64,000 nucleotides of DNA from Methanoregula sp. Its GTDB lineage: Archaea > Halobacteriota > Methanomicrobia > Methanomicrobiales > Methanospirillaceae. Positions 35,728 to 44,405 of the stretch are shown piece by piece (within the stretch, counting starts at the first letter, position 1; each line of letters starts with the position of its first letter). Position numbers and translations under genes: made by a program. Location of the stretch: positions 1 to 64,000 of the forward strand of contig JAUYTV010000031.1 in NCBI GenBank assembly GCA_030694985.1, read 5' to 3'. A model generated the notes under the pieces. That model saw only the letters and a list, made by a program, of their open reading frames with translations. It was not told where the DNA came from and made no database searches.

Positions 35728-36768
35728 CTACGAATTAAAAATATTATGGACAATATGCCCGCAGGAAACCCTTTTTGTGATGCTGGTAACCGGATCGCGG
35801 CTGAATTGCATTGCAGACTGGAAAGGATCGATCGCAAAAAGGTTGGCCCGCGCTCCAGTGCGGATAAAAAATGATTCGCCCGTAAGTTCTGATCCCTGTA
35901 TCGCTGCGCGCAGCAGGGTTTCTGGTTCCAGCCCGTAGACTGTCGAGGCAAACGCCATTTCAGAGAACATATCCGGAGACACGAACATGACATTGTCTGT
36001 GCCAAGGTACAGCGTGCATCCGAGTTCGTGCATGAGCCGCAGGGGAGGTTTCTTTGCAGTTTTAGTTACTCCAAGAGTCCAGTTGGATCGTGGGCAGACA
36101 GCAATGGGAATTGCCATGTCAGCGCATTTGCGGAGCTGTTTCTTTGTTGCATGGGTGGCATGGATGATCAGATCCGGTTCATACAAAAGAGCGCTATCGA
36201 CATCTTCTGAGTCCCGTTCACCGGCATGAAAAGCGATCTTCTTTCCCATTTGTCTTGCCTCTCTCACCAGGCGCTCAGTGTCCTTAACATCGCGGACGCT
36301 GCTGATCCCAAGTCCATCTGCCTCTTTCTCACCGCCATCCCGTCCAAAGATTACTGTTGAGAACGAGAGCCCGCCTTTTGCTTCTTTGAGTGCGGAAACA
36401 CCCTTTACTCCCCCTTCCCGGAAATCTGCACAGCCGCCAATACCACCAGTGATCATTTCCTGGATGCTTAAACGCATACCACTCACCAGATCTTTTCGGG
36501 ACGCTGCCGCAAGCAGCCGGTGCTTCAGTCCATTTGGAGGAGTGACAAGAGCTATGAGATCACCGGTTGCACCACAATCCATGGCAACCGTATCGCCAAG
36601 ATGTGTATGCGCATTGAACAATGCCGGGCAGATCCAGCACTGCGGCGCACGGGCATTATCCTCAATTGCCGTGATATACCCATCCTCAAGGATGATATCA
36701 ACCGGTGAGAGCGTAAGCTCGTCGCCAATCAGTGCTTGTCCGGAGATCTGGTGCAGGGTCTTTTTCAT
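35728..36768 (-). CDS. Amidohydrolase-family protein (cytosine-deaminase/chlorohydrolase-like)
   Basis: About 346 aa. A TIM-barrel metal hydrolase: PALFNAHTHLGD (HxH metal motif), KIAFHAGERD and IIHATHATK (two further metal His), and LYLGTDNVMF (catalytic Asp). The relatives deaminate nucleosides or related amines (MtaD/SAH-deaminase-like), but the substrate is not predictable. ATG 36768 (MKKTLHQISG) was chosen; the frame is open 20 codons more but that would cover the divergent Sec61-beta promoter. Weak alternative: dihydropyrimidinase-like. Confidence 0.78.
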   Translation of the reverse strand: MKKTLHQISGQALIGDELTLSPVDIILEDGYITAIEDNARAPQCWICPALFNAHTHLGDTVAMDCGATGDLIALVTPPNGLKHRLLAAASRKDLVSGMRLSIQEMITGGIGGCADFREGGVKGVSALKEAKGGLSFSTVIFGRDGGEKEADGLGISSVRDVKDTERLVREARQMGKKIAFHAGERDSEDVDSALLYEPDLIIHATHATKKQLRKCADMAIPIAVCPRSNWTLGVTKTAKKPPLRLMHELGCTLYLGTDNVMFVSPDMFSEMAFASTVYGLEPETLLRAAIQGSELTGESFFIRTGARANLFAIDPFQSAMQFSRDPVTSITKRVSCGHIVHNIFNS

Positions 36769-36813
36769 ACGCCGTGACTCTTCTTTATATATCCAAAAAT
36801 GAAATATATTTGC
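36769..36813. promoter_or_regulatory. 45-bp divergent promoter (amidohydrolase / Sec61-beta)
   Basis: The gap is only 45 bases and holds TTTATATAT (36784-36792) and AAATATATT (36802-36810). TATA boxes this close to both ATGs imply very short or absent leaders for both genes. Confidence 0.5.
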
Positions 36814-36972
36814 ATGGCAAAGAAGCAAGGTGGAAGATTATTATCATCAGCAGGTCTCGTAAACTATTATGAGAGCGAGGACCGGCGGGCAATTCATATC
36901 GATCCCATTAGTGTTATGGTAGTATCAGCGGGGATTGGTATCGTTATCATGGTACTGAACTATATCTACTGA
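36814..36972 (+). CDS. secG: Preprotein translocase subunit Sec61-beta (SecG homologue)
   Basis: 52 aa; the ATG is at 36814 and TGA ends at 36972. MAKKQGGRLLSSAGLVNYYE then a single membrane helix VMVVSAGIGIVIMVLNYIY. The N-terminal Gly/Ser-rich cytoplasmic part followed by a conserved acidic/aromatic segment and one tail-anchor helix is the archaeal Sec61-beta pattern. It is the non-essential third subunit of the SecYE translocon. The last seven bases overlap the stop of the convergent cofE gene. Confidence 0.9.
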   Translation: MAKKQGGRLLSSAGLVNYYESEDRRAIHIDPISVMVVSAGIGIVIMVLNYIY

Positions 36973-37718
36973 TTCCATTCCTTTTTCAACACTTTTTTAG
37001 TAATGTCCTCATCATTCCTGAAATACAGGTTGTCATGACCTGTCCATTTCGGGCAGTTCCTAAAGACAACAGCCGGAACACCATTGTTGCTCTCACCCAT
37101 CACAAAATTGGCAAAGCCTGCAATCTCATCAACGACAGCCTCTTCAGTGATCTTGAGCACATGACCAAACAAGTCGGTATCGCCCCGGAAATCACGGATA
37201 GCAGAAAAACCACTCCACCCAATCGCGTGACCGGTCTGTCCGCGACGGAATGAGCGTCCGCAGGTATCGGTAATGATAATGCCGACATCCCTGCCACTGA
37301 TCTTTTTTATCTCATCTTTCAGATCATGGGCAGACTTCATCGGATCGGGCGGCAGGAAAATGACCATGCCATCTTCGATATTGCTCTGGTCAACACCAGC
37401 TCTTACGCCAATATGACCAAACGCCATCTCAGACAATATGAACGGATGCTCCATGATGATATCTGTTGACGCATCGAGCACGGCCTGGACAAAACGCGGG
37501 TCTTCACCATTTAATCTGCCGAGGCGCTCAGCGCGTTCAGTAGGAGTGATCAAAGAAAGTTTTTTCGTATAGCCTTTTGCTTTAGAATATATTGTTGAAG
37601 CAATGCACAGGATATCTCCATCCTCCAATGGCACAGATTTAGAGATCATTTGAGCAATATCATCACCTGCATGGATGAGGGGAAGGTCCTTCACACCCAT
37701 TACCTGAATATTTTCCAT
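36966..37718 (-). CDS. cofE: Coenzyme F420:L-glutamate ligase CofE
   Basis: 250 aa. Adds glutamate residues to F420-0 with GTP, finishing the deazaflavin coenzyme of methanogenesis. IQVMGVKDLPLIHAGDDIAQMI start, CIASTIYSKAKGYTKKL, IITDTCGRSFRRGQTGHAIGWSG and AGFANFVMGESNNGVPAVVFR are family blocks that build the GTP/metal site. Length typical (~250). Own promoter upstream (TTTATATGACGATATAAAG near 37732-37750). Confidence 0.95.
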   Translation of the reverse strand: MENIQVMGVKDLPLIHAGDDIAQMISKSVPLEDGDILCIASTIYSKAKGYTKKLSLITPTERAERLGRLNGEDPRFVQAVLDASTDIIMEHPFILSEMAFGHIGVRAGVDQSNIEDGMVIFLPPDPMKSAHDLKDEIKKISGRDVGIIITDTCGRSFRRGQTGHAIGWSGFSAIRDFRGDTDLFGHVLKITEEAVVDEIAGFANFVMGESNNGVPAVVFRNCPKWTGHDNLYFRNDEDITKKVLKKEWNQ

Positions 37719-37899
37719 AACATCTCTATGGGTTTATATGACGATATAAAGAGTTTCATTTCTTATTCATGTTTTTTCGTACGAGTAGTTCCCTGCACCA
37801 GCGGGAGTTAAAAAAGGCAGATGCCATACATTCAGGATGAATTTTTAAAAAAAACCTCCGATATGTTTTTAAGAAGATAGCGCGCAACACATCCTTACC

Positions 37900-38184
37900 A
37901 TGTACCTTATTATCCGTTGCCCTTCATGCAGGACGTTTACGTACGTGGATCATTTCCAGCGCTGGAAGCTCTGCCCGCAGTGCGGGCATGCAAATGAAGT
38001 GATAAAGTCTCCGGCATATCTTGAGGTTCACGATTACCGCGAGGCAGAGCATATAGTCAGGCAGATGGAAAAACACCTCCATACCAACAAGAAAAAGGAT
38101 TTCACTCCAGAAGAAACCGCTGACCTGCGCCACCATTATGCAGAAGCGCTGCGTAAACGTGTTCCGGGCCATCACACGCACTAA
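37900..38184 (+). CDS. DUF1922 zinc-ribbon protein
   Basis: 94 aa. The N-terminal zinc ribbon has CPSC (Cys8, Cys11) and CPQCGH (Cys25, Cys28), as in the methanogen family DUF1922 (MTH1184 type), with a charged helical C-terminus ending in GHHTH. Function unknown; possible nucleic-acid binding. The leader is short with a TATA-like TTTTTAAGAAGATAG near 37865. Structured repeat copy B follows. Confidence 0.8.
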   Translation: MYLIIRCPSCRTFTYVDHFQRWKLCPQCGHANEVIKSPAYLEVHDYREAEHIVRQMEKHLHTNKKKDFTPEETADLRHHYAEALRKRVPGHHTH

Positions 38185-38252
38185 CGCAATTTTATTCTTT
38201 TTTTGGTTTTAGTTGATCCATGCGGGTAAGATACAATACAAAAAAAATTAGA

Positions 38253-38475
38253 GTTCCCCGCTTCAGGGCCTCTCTTTAGGCACGGCAGGGCGTGAATGTA
38301 TCAACATTTTAGTCATTAAAACGCCGCAGGGGCCCCCTTTTTGGTGCGGCGGCGTTTATCGTGTTTGGGGGTGTGGGGGCATAAGCCAGATATTGATATT
38401 CTACCCAATACCTGTGTTACCTGTTTAAAAATTGCAATCAGCCTTGTTTTCAACCCAAAGTAAATGACGAAGTGC
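38253..38475 (+). repeat. Dispersed structured repeat, copy B
   Basis: Aligns with the reverse complement of 19276-19498 over its full length and with 57519-57709 over about 190 bases. Contains GTTCCCCGCTTCAGGGCC, GGCCTCTCTTTAGG, CATTAAAACGCCGC, GGGGCCCCC and GGTGCGGCGGCGTTTATCG. AACGCCGC pairs with GCGGCGTT around a GGGGCCCCC loop. Lies in the 339-base gap between the convergent DUF1922 and MFS genes; no other gene is visible in the gap. Confidence 0.8.
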
Positions 38476-38523
38476 TCCCGTTTTTTCAAGGAGCGAGAAC
38501 TTTAAGAAAAATATGAGAGGTTA

Positions 38524-39897
38524 TCAATCATGAATAGTTCCCCGCACATATGAGGTTCCTACCCCGACAATGCACAGGCAGGTAAAGATCAAAAATGAGA
38601 TCTTCACACTGGTCATGAGTGCCGGAAAGACTTCCGGAGTGATAGTGACCGTTCCGATAAAAACTGAAAAACAGAACATGGCAATTGCCATAGAGAGCAC
38701 CTGCCCGAGCGAACGCATGGTGGCATTCATGCCGGATGCAATGCCAAGATTTCGTGGATCAACCGAGCTCATGATCGCATTTGTGTTAGGCGATGAGAAG
38801 AGGGCGTACCCAAAGCCAAGCACCATTAAGGCAATCACAATGGCGTAGAGCGGTGTTGTGGGGGTTAAAAATATGAAAAACGAGAGCCCGATCGTTGTGA
38901 TAGCCATGCCAACCGTAGCAACAATGCGGGGCTCGATACGATCGGACAGCTTTCCGGCAACTGGTGAGAAGAGGGTCTGGACAACCGGTTGGGCTACAAG
39001 TATAAAACCGGCAGTTTCTGCAGAGAAACCCTTGATATACTGGAGATATAATGACAGGAGAACAGCAACTGCAAAGGTTGCACCATAATTGATCATGGCT
39101 GCGATATTGGAAAAGACAAAAGTCCTGTTATTGGAGAAGATTTTAAGATTGAAAAGAGGGCTTTTACAGCGTCGTTCCCACCAGACAAAGATTCCGGCAG
39201 TGCATAGTGCAACAAACAGCCATGAAAAAGCATACAGATCCGGCAGCAGGAGCATGCCAAAAATCCCGCTAAAGAGCATGACCCCGTACACCAGTGCCCC
39301 CGTGAGATCAAACCGTTCTCCCGCGGCATCCGCCCACTCGTGCTTCACGCCATAGAGGGTTAAGGCAATGGTGATGAGCCCGAGAGGTACGTTGATGAGA
39401 AAGATTGCCGGCCATCCAAAGCGATCCGTAAGAATGCCACCAAGGAAAGGTCCGATTGAGAGACCGGCATAGACTGTTGCAATGGTAATTCCAAGTGCCC
39501 ATCCCCGCTCGCCCGGACCATATACCTGCGTAACGATAGCAACCGATGTGGCAAAGAGCATGGCCCCGCCGATTCCCTGGATGAACCGTGCTGCAATCAG
39601 GATGCCGGCTGTTGGTGCAATGGCTGATGCCAGAGATGCAACAGAGAAGATCAGAACGCCAAGCAAAAAGATCTTTTTGCGACCGTAAATATCCGCAAGC
39701 CTGCCAAACGGGACGATAAAGAGGGCCGCTGATACGATATATGCGGAGGTGATCCACCCAAGAGTTACGGCATCGGCAGTGAACTGTGCAGCCATTGCGG
39801 GAAGTGCAACAGTTATTGAGGATCCAGTGTAGGGAACAAGAAACGATGCAAGCGATGCGACAAGAAGGATGATCTTTTTTTCCGTTTCATCTACCAT
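38524..39897 (-). CDS. MFS transporter, DHA2 (EmrB/QacA) drug-efflux type
   Basis: 457 aa with about 14 hydrophobic helices. The first-loop motif GRLADIYGRKK (motif A), RFIQGIGGAMLFATS (motif B/C-like), GLSIGPFLGGILTDRFGWPAIFLINVPLG (motif C, antiporter signature) and the later GKLSDRIEPR repeat of motif A mark a proton-driven drug/H+ antiporter of the 14-TM DHA2 group. No regulator next to it. Substrate not predictable. Confidence 0.88.
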   Translation of the reverse strand: MVDETEKKIILLVASLASFLVPYTGSSITVALPAMAAQFTADAVTLGWITSAYIVSAALFIVPFGRLADIYGRKKIFLLGVLIFSVASLASAIAPTAGILIAARFIQGIGGAMLFATSVAIVTQVYGPGERGWALGITIATVYAGLSIGPFLGGILTDRFGWPAIFLINVPLGLITIALTLYGVKHEWADAAGERFDLTGALVYGVMLFSGIFGMLLLPDLYAFSWLFVALCTAGIFVWWERRCKSPLFNLKIFSNNRTFVFSNIAAMINYGATFAVAVLLSLYLQYIKGFSAETAGFILVAQPVVQTLFSPVAGKLSDRIEPRIVATVGMAITTIGLSFFIFLTPTTPLYAIVIALMVLGFGYALFSSPNTNAIMSSVDPRNLGIASGMNATMRSLGQVLSMAIAMFCFSVFIGTVTITPEVFPALMTSVKISFLIFTCLCIVGVGTSYVRGTIHD

Positions 39898-40042
39898 GGA
39901 TATCCGGTTTTTGTGCTTGAAAGGATTAAGGATTTTGTAATCTCACGGAATTGGATCGCATGATGAAAAAAAACTTCATTGCCCCATCCATTGCAATACT
40001 TCAAGATGTACGCGCGTGGCACTACTATAGAGGATGGATGTG

Positions 40043-41287
40043 ATGGAGCAGTATGATATTTCCGTGATTGGTGCAGGACCTGCCGGGCTATTTTGCGCAA
40101 TTCACGCAAGCGCACATGGCAGCAGGGTCCTTCTTATAGAAAAGATGGACGAGCCGGGGAAAAAACTCCTGCTTTCGGGTACCGGCCAATGTAATATCAC
40201 CCATGCCGGTGAGATGCGGGATTTCCTTTCACATTATGGTGACCACGGGAAATGGTTAAAACCCGCACTCTTTTCGTTTACGAACAAAGCACTTATTGCT
40301 TTTTTTGAAGAACTCGGTCTTCCCATGCAGGCTGAGGAGAATGGCAAGGTGTTCCCTAAAACCCGGCAGTCGGCCGATGTGCTGGCAGTTCTTCTTAAAG
40401 AATGCAAGGCAAAGGGAGTTGAAATACGGTGCGGCGAACCGGTTGCAGGCATTTCACATCAGGATAAAGGATTCGAGATCACAACTTCCCGCGCAACTTA
40501 CCGCTCTGCAGTGATGGTTATTACAACCGGAGGATCTTCTTATCCAAAGACCGGTTCAACCGGGGATGGTTACCGGTTCTGCGAATCGCTGGGGCAACCG
40601 GTTACAGAGATTGCACCTGCCCTCACCCCTCTCCTGATCCGGAACTTCCCGTTTGCCGCACTTGCCGGCATCTCGTTTGAGCAGATGCCATTTACGGTCT
40701 GGCGTTCAGGAAAAAAAGTTAGTGAGCATAAGGGAGATGTTCTCTTCACGCACCTTGGCCTATCTGGTCCTGGCATTCTCGATGCATCGCGAAACATCCT
40801 GCCGGATGATCTGATCAAACTTTCATTTGTAGGAACAATGAAGCGCGAGGAGTTCACTGCAGATCTCGCCAGCCGCGTACAGGAGAACCGGACATGGCAG
40901 GTGAGTACAATACTTGCTGCATACCCGATCCCGGAACGGCTCAACCGGAAACTTCTAAAGATATCAGATATCCCTGACGATCTCAAGTGCAATCATTTTT
41001 CCGCAGAACAACGAACGCGGCTGGCAGCAAACTGCACAGAATTTCCCTCAACCGTTACTGCGCCGGGCGGTTATGCTGTTGCCATGGTCACGCGGGGCGG
41101 TGTTGCTCTTGACGGTGTGAATATGAAGACCATGGAATCGAAAATTGTTCCCGGACTTTATTTTGCCGGAGAGGTGCTGGATATCGATGGCGATACCGGG
41201 GGATATAATTTGCAGGCTGCGTTCTCGACCGGGTACCTTGCAGCTGAAGGAATCCGGAAGCGGCTTGAAGAGAAGGGTCTGCCATAA
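40043..41287 (+). CDS. HI0933/BaiN-type FAD-dependent oxidoreductase
   Basis: 414 aa flavoprotein. ISVIGAGPAGLFCAIHASAHG is the FAD Rossmann motif; LLSGTGQCNITHA, ITTGGSSYPKTGSTGDGY and the closing DIDGDTGGYNLQAAFSTGYLAA match the HI0933 family (COG2081), which contains a flavodoxin-like insert and reduces unknown substrates (BaiN acts on bile acids in gut bacteria). GAGG at 40030-40033 favours ATG 40043; ATG 40034 is an alternative. Confidence 0.88.
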   Translation: MEQYDISVIGAGPAGLFCAIHASAHGSRVLLIEKMDEPGKKLLLSGTGQCNITHAGEMRDFLSHYGDHGKWLKPALFSFTNKALIAFFEELGLPMQAEENGKVFPKTRQSADVLAVLLKECKAKGVEIRCGEPVAGISHQDKGFEITTSRATYRSAVMVITTGGSSYPKTGSTGDGYRFCESLGQPVTEIAPALTPLLIRNFPFAALAGISFEQMPFTVWRSGKKVSEHKGDVLFTHLGLSGPGILDASRNILPDDLIKLSFVGTMKREEFTADLASRVQENRTWQVSTILAAYPIPERLNRKLLKISDIPDDLKCNHFSAEQRTRLAANCTEFPSTVTAPGGYAVAMVTRGGVALDGVNMKTMESKIVPGLYFAGEVLDIDGDTGGYNLQAAFSTGYLAAEGIRKRLEEKGLP

Positions 41288-41768
41288 GGTGAATAATCCC
41301 CATCTGAAAACCCTGTTTCTACGTCGTAGACCTCCGGTATATGGCAGGGGGGTTCTTAAAAAAATTGCGTAATTCGCGAAAAATGGATCTATATTTTTTG
41401 AAAACTGCAAACTGCACCTCGATTGGCTGGGTTTGGCATAAATCGGGCTTTAAAAAGTGCGCAATTGGGCTCAATCGGATTGACGATCGATAGCTGTATG
41501 GGCTGATGGAGGTAAAAAGTGAAAGGGGAGCTTGTTTTGGGGATCAAATCCGGAAAACATCTCGTCATATAACGTTAAGGATTTAGCGATTGCCTGAGAA
41601 AATATGGGACACGGTACATCCAAATAAATAATATGTGCAATTCAGTATTCCGGAACACCGACCAGTGAAATGTTAGACATATTACCGGATTCCTGAGATC
41701 AGATAAAAATTGAAATAAATCAGATCACATGAAGTAGAATCATCCATTGCAGCAGAATAATTTCTGCA
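41288..41768. other. 481-bp convergent intergenic region without a clear gene
   Basis: Between the HI0933-type gene and DUF2283. It has no copy of the dispersed repeat. A 17-codon frame starting GTG 41519 has GGAGG directly upstream (41507-41511), but it is too short to call. Otherwise AT-rich with no hairpin of note. Confidence 0.4.
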
Positions 41769-41969
41769 TCATGCCGATTCAATCATTACGGTTTTTAGAC
41801 TGGCTGAGGGTACACGCTCAGAGATTCTGAGAATTTCTATCCCAACAAGATTATTCTGTTCATCATAATCCAGAATTACACCGGGTTTCACTTCTTCCGA
41901 ATCATGGATACGGGTATCGGAAATCCGCATATATACCGCATCTGCCTCTTTATCAACAGTCACTTTCAT
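41769..41969 (-). CDS. DUF2283 protein (antitoxin-like partner of DUF4258)
   Basis: 66 aa. KVTVDKEADAVYMRISD, VKPGVILDYDEQNNLVGIEILRIS matches DUF2283, a small beta-rich family commonly found next to DUF4258 proteins; the pair is regarded as toxin-antitoxin-like, unproven. GGAGG (reverse of 41977-41981) is the ribosome site, 8 bases before the ATG. If one G is removed from the 42004-42011 tract, the DUF4258 frame ends in TGA overlapping this ATG (ATGA), so the two were once translationally coupled. Confidence 0.82.
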   Translation of the reverse strand: MKVTVDKEADAVYMRISDTRIHDSEEVKPGVILDYDEQNNLVGIEILRISERVPSASLKTVMIESA

Positions 41970-41984
41970 AGCTGAACCCTCCTG

Positions 41985-42212
41985 TCAAAGAACACTATGA
42001 TCAGGGGGGGGAATGATAGAGGGGTTGACGATTACCCGCAGGAATTTACCGGCATTTTGCGGGATCTGTTTAAGGTAATGTTTTTCATCATACCGCTTTT
42101 CTTCGATCATATCCGGGACATTGACCGTGTTCTCCACCCAGTCTTCCTGAATCATCCGTTCCTGCATCATCATTTTTGCATGAGCGGTAAAATCCAACGG
42201 ACTGTGCATCAT
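41985..42212 (-). CDS. DUF4258 toxin-like protein with C-terminus frameshifted at an 8-base G tract
   Basis: 75 aa as read. FTAHAKMMMQERMIQEDWVENTV ... YLKQIPQNAGKFLRVIVNP is a DUF4258 pattern. After the poly-C codons (plus strand G tract 42004-42011) the frame ends PPPDHSVL, whereas one base fewer gives PPLIIVFFDRRVQL and a TGA overlapping the next ATG. IVFFDRR is the usual DUF4258 ending, so the visible frame is shifted: true mutation, slippage-based switch or sequencing error. Family role: putative small RNase-like toxin, not shown. Confidence 0.7.
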   Translation of the reverse strand: MMHSPLDFTAHAKMMMQERMIQEDWVENTVNVPDMIEEKRYDEKHYLKQIPQNAGKFLRVIVNPSIIPPPDHSVL

Positions 42213-42316
42213 AGTGCATTGCTATGTCATGAGATATGCATAATGGTGATCATTTGGTATATGAAAATCGGGGTTTTGCTACACCAGCAAACAACAATAT
42301 CAAAAAAATGGAAGAT

Positions 42317-42760
42317 TTATTCCGGCTTCTTTACGCCCGGACCAATGGTAATACCAGATTTCTTGATGAGATAATAACTCGCAGCCAGACCAATGACAAT
42401 AACACCGATTCCCATCAGTTCAAAACCGTACTCAAAAGTAATCACTTTTGGGGGTTCTAACAGGATTACTTTCCTTGCCACTGCAATAATGGCAAGCAGA
42501 ACAACAATCTCCACGTGGATGGTGTTTTCAATGAAGTATGCCTTGATGGTGTCCAAGAGTTCAACACCGATAAGCACCAGCAAAAAAACACCCATCACTG
42601 AGGTGAAACTTATTGTATCCAGTTTCATCGGCGTTTTCATAATCAGATCGTCAAATAATACTAAACCAAGATCTACAAGGGTGATAACCAGAACCACCAT
42701 CAGCAGGACCATGAGCACAGCATAGATCAGTTTTTCGAATTTATTGACAATTTCTATCAT
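42317..42760 (-). CDS. PsiE-like membrane protein
   Basis: 147 aa with four membrane helices (LMVLLMVVLVITLVDLGLVL; TSVMGVFLLVLIGVELLDTI; HVEIVVLLAIIAVARKVIL; FELMGIGVIVIGLAASYYLI). The order and the IHVEIVVLLAIIAVARKVI segment match the phosphate-starvation-inducible PsiE family, of unknown activity. Nine bases separate it from cobA upstream, so it may be the last gene of the tetrapyrrole transcript. Confidence 0.75.
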   Translation of the reverse strand: MIEIVNKFEKLIYAVLMVLLMVVLVITLVDLGLVLFDDLIMKTPMKLDTISFTSVMGVFLLVLIGVELLDTIKAYFIENTIHVEIVVLLAIIAVARKVILLEPPKVITFEYGFELMGIGVIVIGLAASYYLIKKSGITIGPGVKKPE

Positions 42761-42769
42761 TGGTTCTCA

Positions 42770-43525
42770 CTATTCCACAGGTATAAGATCCGGGTTCTCC
42801 GGATTATATAGTTTCACCACATCACCAATCACGATCACAGCAGGAGGCTTCACACCCGCTTTTTTGGCAGCACCGGCAATGGTATCAAGTGATCCGGTAG
42901 TTACGCGTCGGTCTTTTCGCAGGCCGCGTTCGATAATCGCAACCGGAGTTGCCTGTGACTTGCCGTTTTTTATGAGCACTTTTGCAATCTTTTCAAGATT
43001 TGCAACCCCCATCAGGATCACAATTGTGCCACGGCTCTGTGCAAGCAATTTCCAGTCAAGGGCGGGTTCCGGCTTTGTAGGGTCTTCGTTGCCGGTCAGG
43101 ATTGTAACCTGCGAAGCGTATTTCCGGTGGGTTAATGGAATTCCAACGGATGCAGGTACTGCAAGAGCACTGGATATTCCCGGAACCATCTCAACTTCGA
43201 TACCGGCCTTCTGGACAGTCTCGAGTTCCTCGCCGCCACGACCAAACAGGAATGGATCACCGCCTTTTAACCGGACAACGGTTTTTCCCTCTTTTGCCCG
43301 GTCAACAACAAGGGCTTCGATCTCGTCTTGTTCAAGCGTGTGCTTCCCGCCATATTTCCCGCAATCGATCTTCTCGGCACGAGCGGGCAGGGACGCCAGA
43401 ATATCCTCACCCGGAAGCTGGTCGAACAGAACCACATCCGCATCATCGATCACTGCCCGGGCCCGCTGCGTGAGCAGTCCTTTGCTACCGGGGCCTGAAC
43501 CCACCAGATACACTTTACCCAACAT
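42770..43525 (-). CDS. cobA: Uroporphyrinogen-III C-methyltransferase (SUMT)
   Basis: 251 aa. Methylates uroporphyrinogen III twice with SAM to precorrin-2, the entry to cobamide, F430, siroheme and archaeal heme. VYLVGSGPGSKGLLTQRA, VLFDQLPGEDIL, RLKGGDPFLFGRGGEE, VPGISSALAVPASVGIPLTHR and VILMG are standard SUMT motifs. ATG 43525 has GGGGATC seven bases upstream; extra residues upstream would run into hemC. It overlaps the hemC stop by 11 bases. Confidence 0.94.
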   Translation of the reverse strand: MLGKVYLVGSGPGSKGLLTQRARAVIDDADVVLFDQLPGEDILASLPARAEKIDCGKYGGKHTLEQDEIEALVVDRAKEGKTVVRLKGGDPFLFGRGGEELETVQKAGIEVEMVPGISSALAVPASVGIPLTHRKYASQVTILTGNEDPTKPEPALDWKLLAQSRGTIVILMGVANLEKIAKVLIKNGKSQATPVAIIERGLRKDRRVTTGSLDTIAGAAKKAGVKPPAVIVIGDVVKLYNPENPDLIPVE

Positions 43526-44405
43526 TTTTGATCCCCAGTTGTTTACAAGCTTCATCAATCAAATCCTGTGCCCGTACTTTGAGCAGCCGGCCCTGTGCCC
43601 GTGCCTGCTCGATCGTTTCTATGTCCATCTCGATCCGTTCGGTTCGCCCGCCATCAAGCGACAGCACTTCAGCAATCAGGTGACCGGCCCGGCAATAGAT
43701 CCCAAGCGGAGTATAGCAACCCCCGCCCAGTTGTTCCATCACTGCCCGTTCTATCAGTACATCGGTCCGGGTCTGCGGGTGATCGAGGGCAGATAACACT
43801 TCCATTAAGGATGGATCGGCCCGGCTCACTACAGCAACAGTTCCCTGGTTTGGTGACGGGACAAATTTTTCCGGGGGGAACCGCTCACCGGGAATACGGA
43901 GATTAAGCCTCGTGAGCCCGGCCTCTGCAAGGATGATTGCATCGTATTCTCCGTCATTTAACTTCCTTAGACGCGTATCAACATTGCCCCGGAGATCTTT
44001 AATCTGGATATCCGGGTCATGCCTAAGCAACTGGGCACGTCTCCTTGTACTTGAAGTGCCGATGTTCTTAACCTTGTCAAGAGTGCCGTTATGGGCAATA
44101 TAATCTGCTGGTGAATCGCGTTTGAGTACCGCAGCAGTAAAAAGCCCGTGTGGGCGGTAAGCGGGAATATCTTTCATGCTGTGCACTGCGCAATCAATCT
44201 CCCCGGCAAGGATCGCGTCATCCAGTGCCCGGACAAACACACCCTGCCCACCAATTGCATGGAGCGGTACGCCCTGTGTGATGTCTCCTTGTGTACTGAT
44301 GATGGTTTTCTGGCACTGGATGCCAAGCGAGGATAATTTTTTTATGACCGTATCAGTCTGTACAAGCGCCAGTTTGCTGCCACGGGTTCCGATCTTTATC
44401 GACAT
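43515..44405 (-). CDS. hemC: Hydroxymethylbilane synthase HemC
   Basis: 296 aa. Joins four porphobilinogens. [14 protein letters not shown] at the N-terminus, [32 protein letters not shown] and [13 protein letters not shown] (dipyrromethane cofactor Cys) are present. Overlaps hemL upstream by 10 bases and cobA downstream by 11. Confidence 0.95.
   Translation of the reverse strand: MSIKIGTRGSKLALVQTDTVIKKLSSLGIQCQKTIISTQGDITQGVPLHAIGGQGVFVRALDDAILAGEIDCAVHSMKDIPAYRPHGLFTAAVLKRDSPADYIAHNGTLDKVKNIGTSSTRRRAQLLRHDPDIQIKDLRGNVDTRLRKLNDGEYDAIILAEAGLTRLNLRIPGERFPPEKFVPSPNQGTVAVVSRADPSLMEVLSALDHPQTRTDVLIERAVMEQLGGGCYTPLGIYCRAGHLIAEVLSLDGGRTERIEMDIETIEQARAQGRLLKVRAQDLIDEACKQLGIKNVG

Noticed and set aside
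36769-36828. Upstream extension of the amidohydrolase frame
   Set aside because: It would run through the TATA boxes and into the Sec61-beta gene; ATG 36768 is a better start.
41519-41572. 17-codon GTG frame with GGAGG five bases upstream
   Set aside because: Too short and without any supporting feature beyond the ribosome site.
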